A stretch of DNA of 64,000 nucleotides from Colletes latitarsis (Eukaryota; Arthropoda; Insecta; Hymenoptera; Colletidae): contig NW_027488368.1 of NCBI RefSeq assembly GCF_051014445.1, forward strand, positions 3,224,001 through 3,288,000, written 5' to 3'. Made by a program: the position numbers and the translations under genes. The notes under the pieces are model-generated. The model saw only the letters and a list, made by a program, of their open reading frames with translations. It had not been told where the DNA came from and did no database searches. The stretch's first letter is position 1. Each line of letters opens with the position of its first letter. Shown one piece after another: positions 63,899-64,000 of this stretch.

Positions 63899-64000
63899 GC
63901 AAGTTAGGTCTGGGATAGGTCTAGGATTTGCCCTCATCAGGCTCTTACTTTCGCATATTTCTCATACTTCATGGCTAGATCCTGGGCTGTTTCTGGATTG
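63899..64000 (+). repeat. Start of a further higher-order unit, cut by the window end
   Basis: 'gcaagttaggtctggg', 'ggctcttactttcgc' and 'ttcatggctagatcctggg' repeat the first bases of the 60554 unit. The array clearly continues beyond the window. Confidence 0.85.

Larger units (their letters stand above)
1..64000 (+). repeat. Satellite DNA array, ~176 bp monomer, head to tail
   Basis: The 'cctgg(t/tt)...atattttagag' box recurs about every 176 bases from base 1 (1, 177, 353, 529, 705 and so on) to 63868. That is about 363 full monomers plus a partial one, with a mean length near 175.9 bp. Every monomer I read is in the same orientation. Conserved landmarks in order are: cctggttt, atcaatattttagag, aacgcatgttaggtc, gggattt, ctcatcaggctca, ttcgca, the A or B middle box, gatcctggg, tttctgg, atcacgtagtaatg, the GTGGTACCAC dyad, and ctgaaacagtcaattaaa. 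No unique sequence interrupts the array. The period is near a nucleosome repeat length, as in many centromeric satellites, but a centromeric role is inference. I do not recognise the family, and strand is arbitrary. Confidence 0.98.

Noticed and set aside
1..64000. CRISPR-like regular repetition
   Set aside because: The whole 176 bp period is repeated, with no alternation of short identical repeats and unique spacers.
1..64000. CENP-B box (TTCG....A..CGGG pattern) in the monomer
   Set aside because: 'tttcgatcaatatttt' keeps TTCG and the A, but lacks CGGG. 'ttcgcatatttctc' and the reverse strand also fail. No full match was seen by eye.
1..64000. Transposon, tRNA, rRNA or inverted monomer islands
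   Set aside because: Every stretch read follows the monomer landmarks in the same orientation. The only non-monomer sequence found was small indels.

Overview
The whole 64 kb window is one uninterrupted satellite DNA array. A monomer of about 176 bp repeats head to tail from the first base to the last: roughly 363 full copies plus a partial one, all in the same orientation. I see no gene, tRNA, rRNA, transposon, CRISPR array or unique-sequence island. The window opens at the phase I use for the monomer (the 'cctgg' box), so it probably lies inside a larger array. Such an array points to eukaryotic heterochromatin, for example centromeric, pericentromeric or subtelomeric. I do not recognise the satellite and cannot name the organism. 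One hand-counted monomer is about 41% G+C and keeps 4 CpG, which is only mildly below expectation.

Monomers fall into two intermixed groups that differ mainly in their middle third. Type A carries 'tttctcatacttgatggc' followed by 'tttttctggattg'. Type B carries 'cttcacatacttgttgaac' followed by 'ggttttttctggtttgg'. Many monomers are A-left/B-right hybrids. Most have a dyad centred on GTGGTACCAC, which reaches a perfect 16 bp palindrome in some copies. Most also have two adjacent 11-mers of the form TTAGGTCTRGG.

The real content is a nested set of segmental duplications, nearly all whole multiples of the monomer. Region by region: (1) 1-7.1 kb is a mosaic with short internal duplications (352, 1584 and 2641 bp shifts). 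(2) 7.1-25.9 kb is a tandem duplication of a unit of about 9.33 kb (53 monomers). One copy carries one monomer more than the other, and each copy contains an older internal duplication with a 4.93 kb shift. (3) 25.75-28.9 kb holds a 1225 bp tandem duplication and then a local monomer/dimer expansion. (4) 29.8-35.5 kb is a tandem duplication of a 2994 bp unit (17 monomers). (5) 36.4-44.5 kb is a nearly perfect 4038 bp (23-monomer) duplication. (6) 44.5-49.6 kb is a mosaic containing an apparently identical 1231 bp duplication. (7) 49.6-64 kb repeats the same module family as block 4, in successive units of about 16, 15, 17 and 19 monomers.

No genes work together here. The window records repeated unequal exchange or replication slippage in register, with homogenised higher-order repeats (HORs) of varying length. 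Short open frames of 61-81 codons recur on the minus strand, but they are by-products of the monomer sequence.
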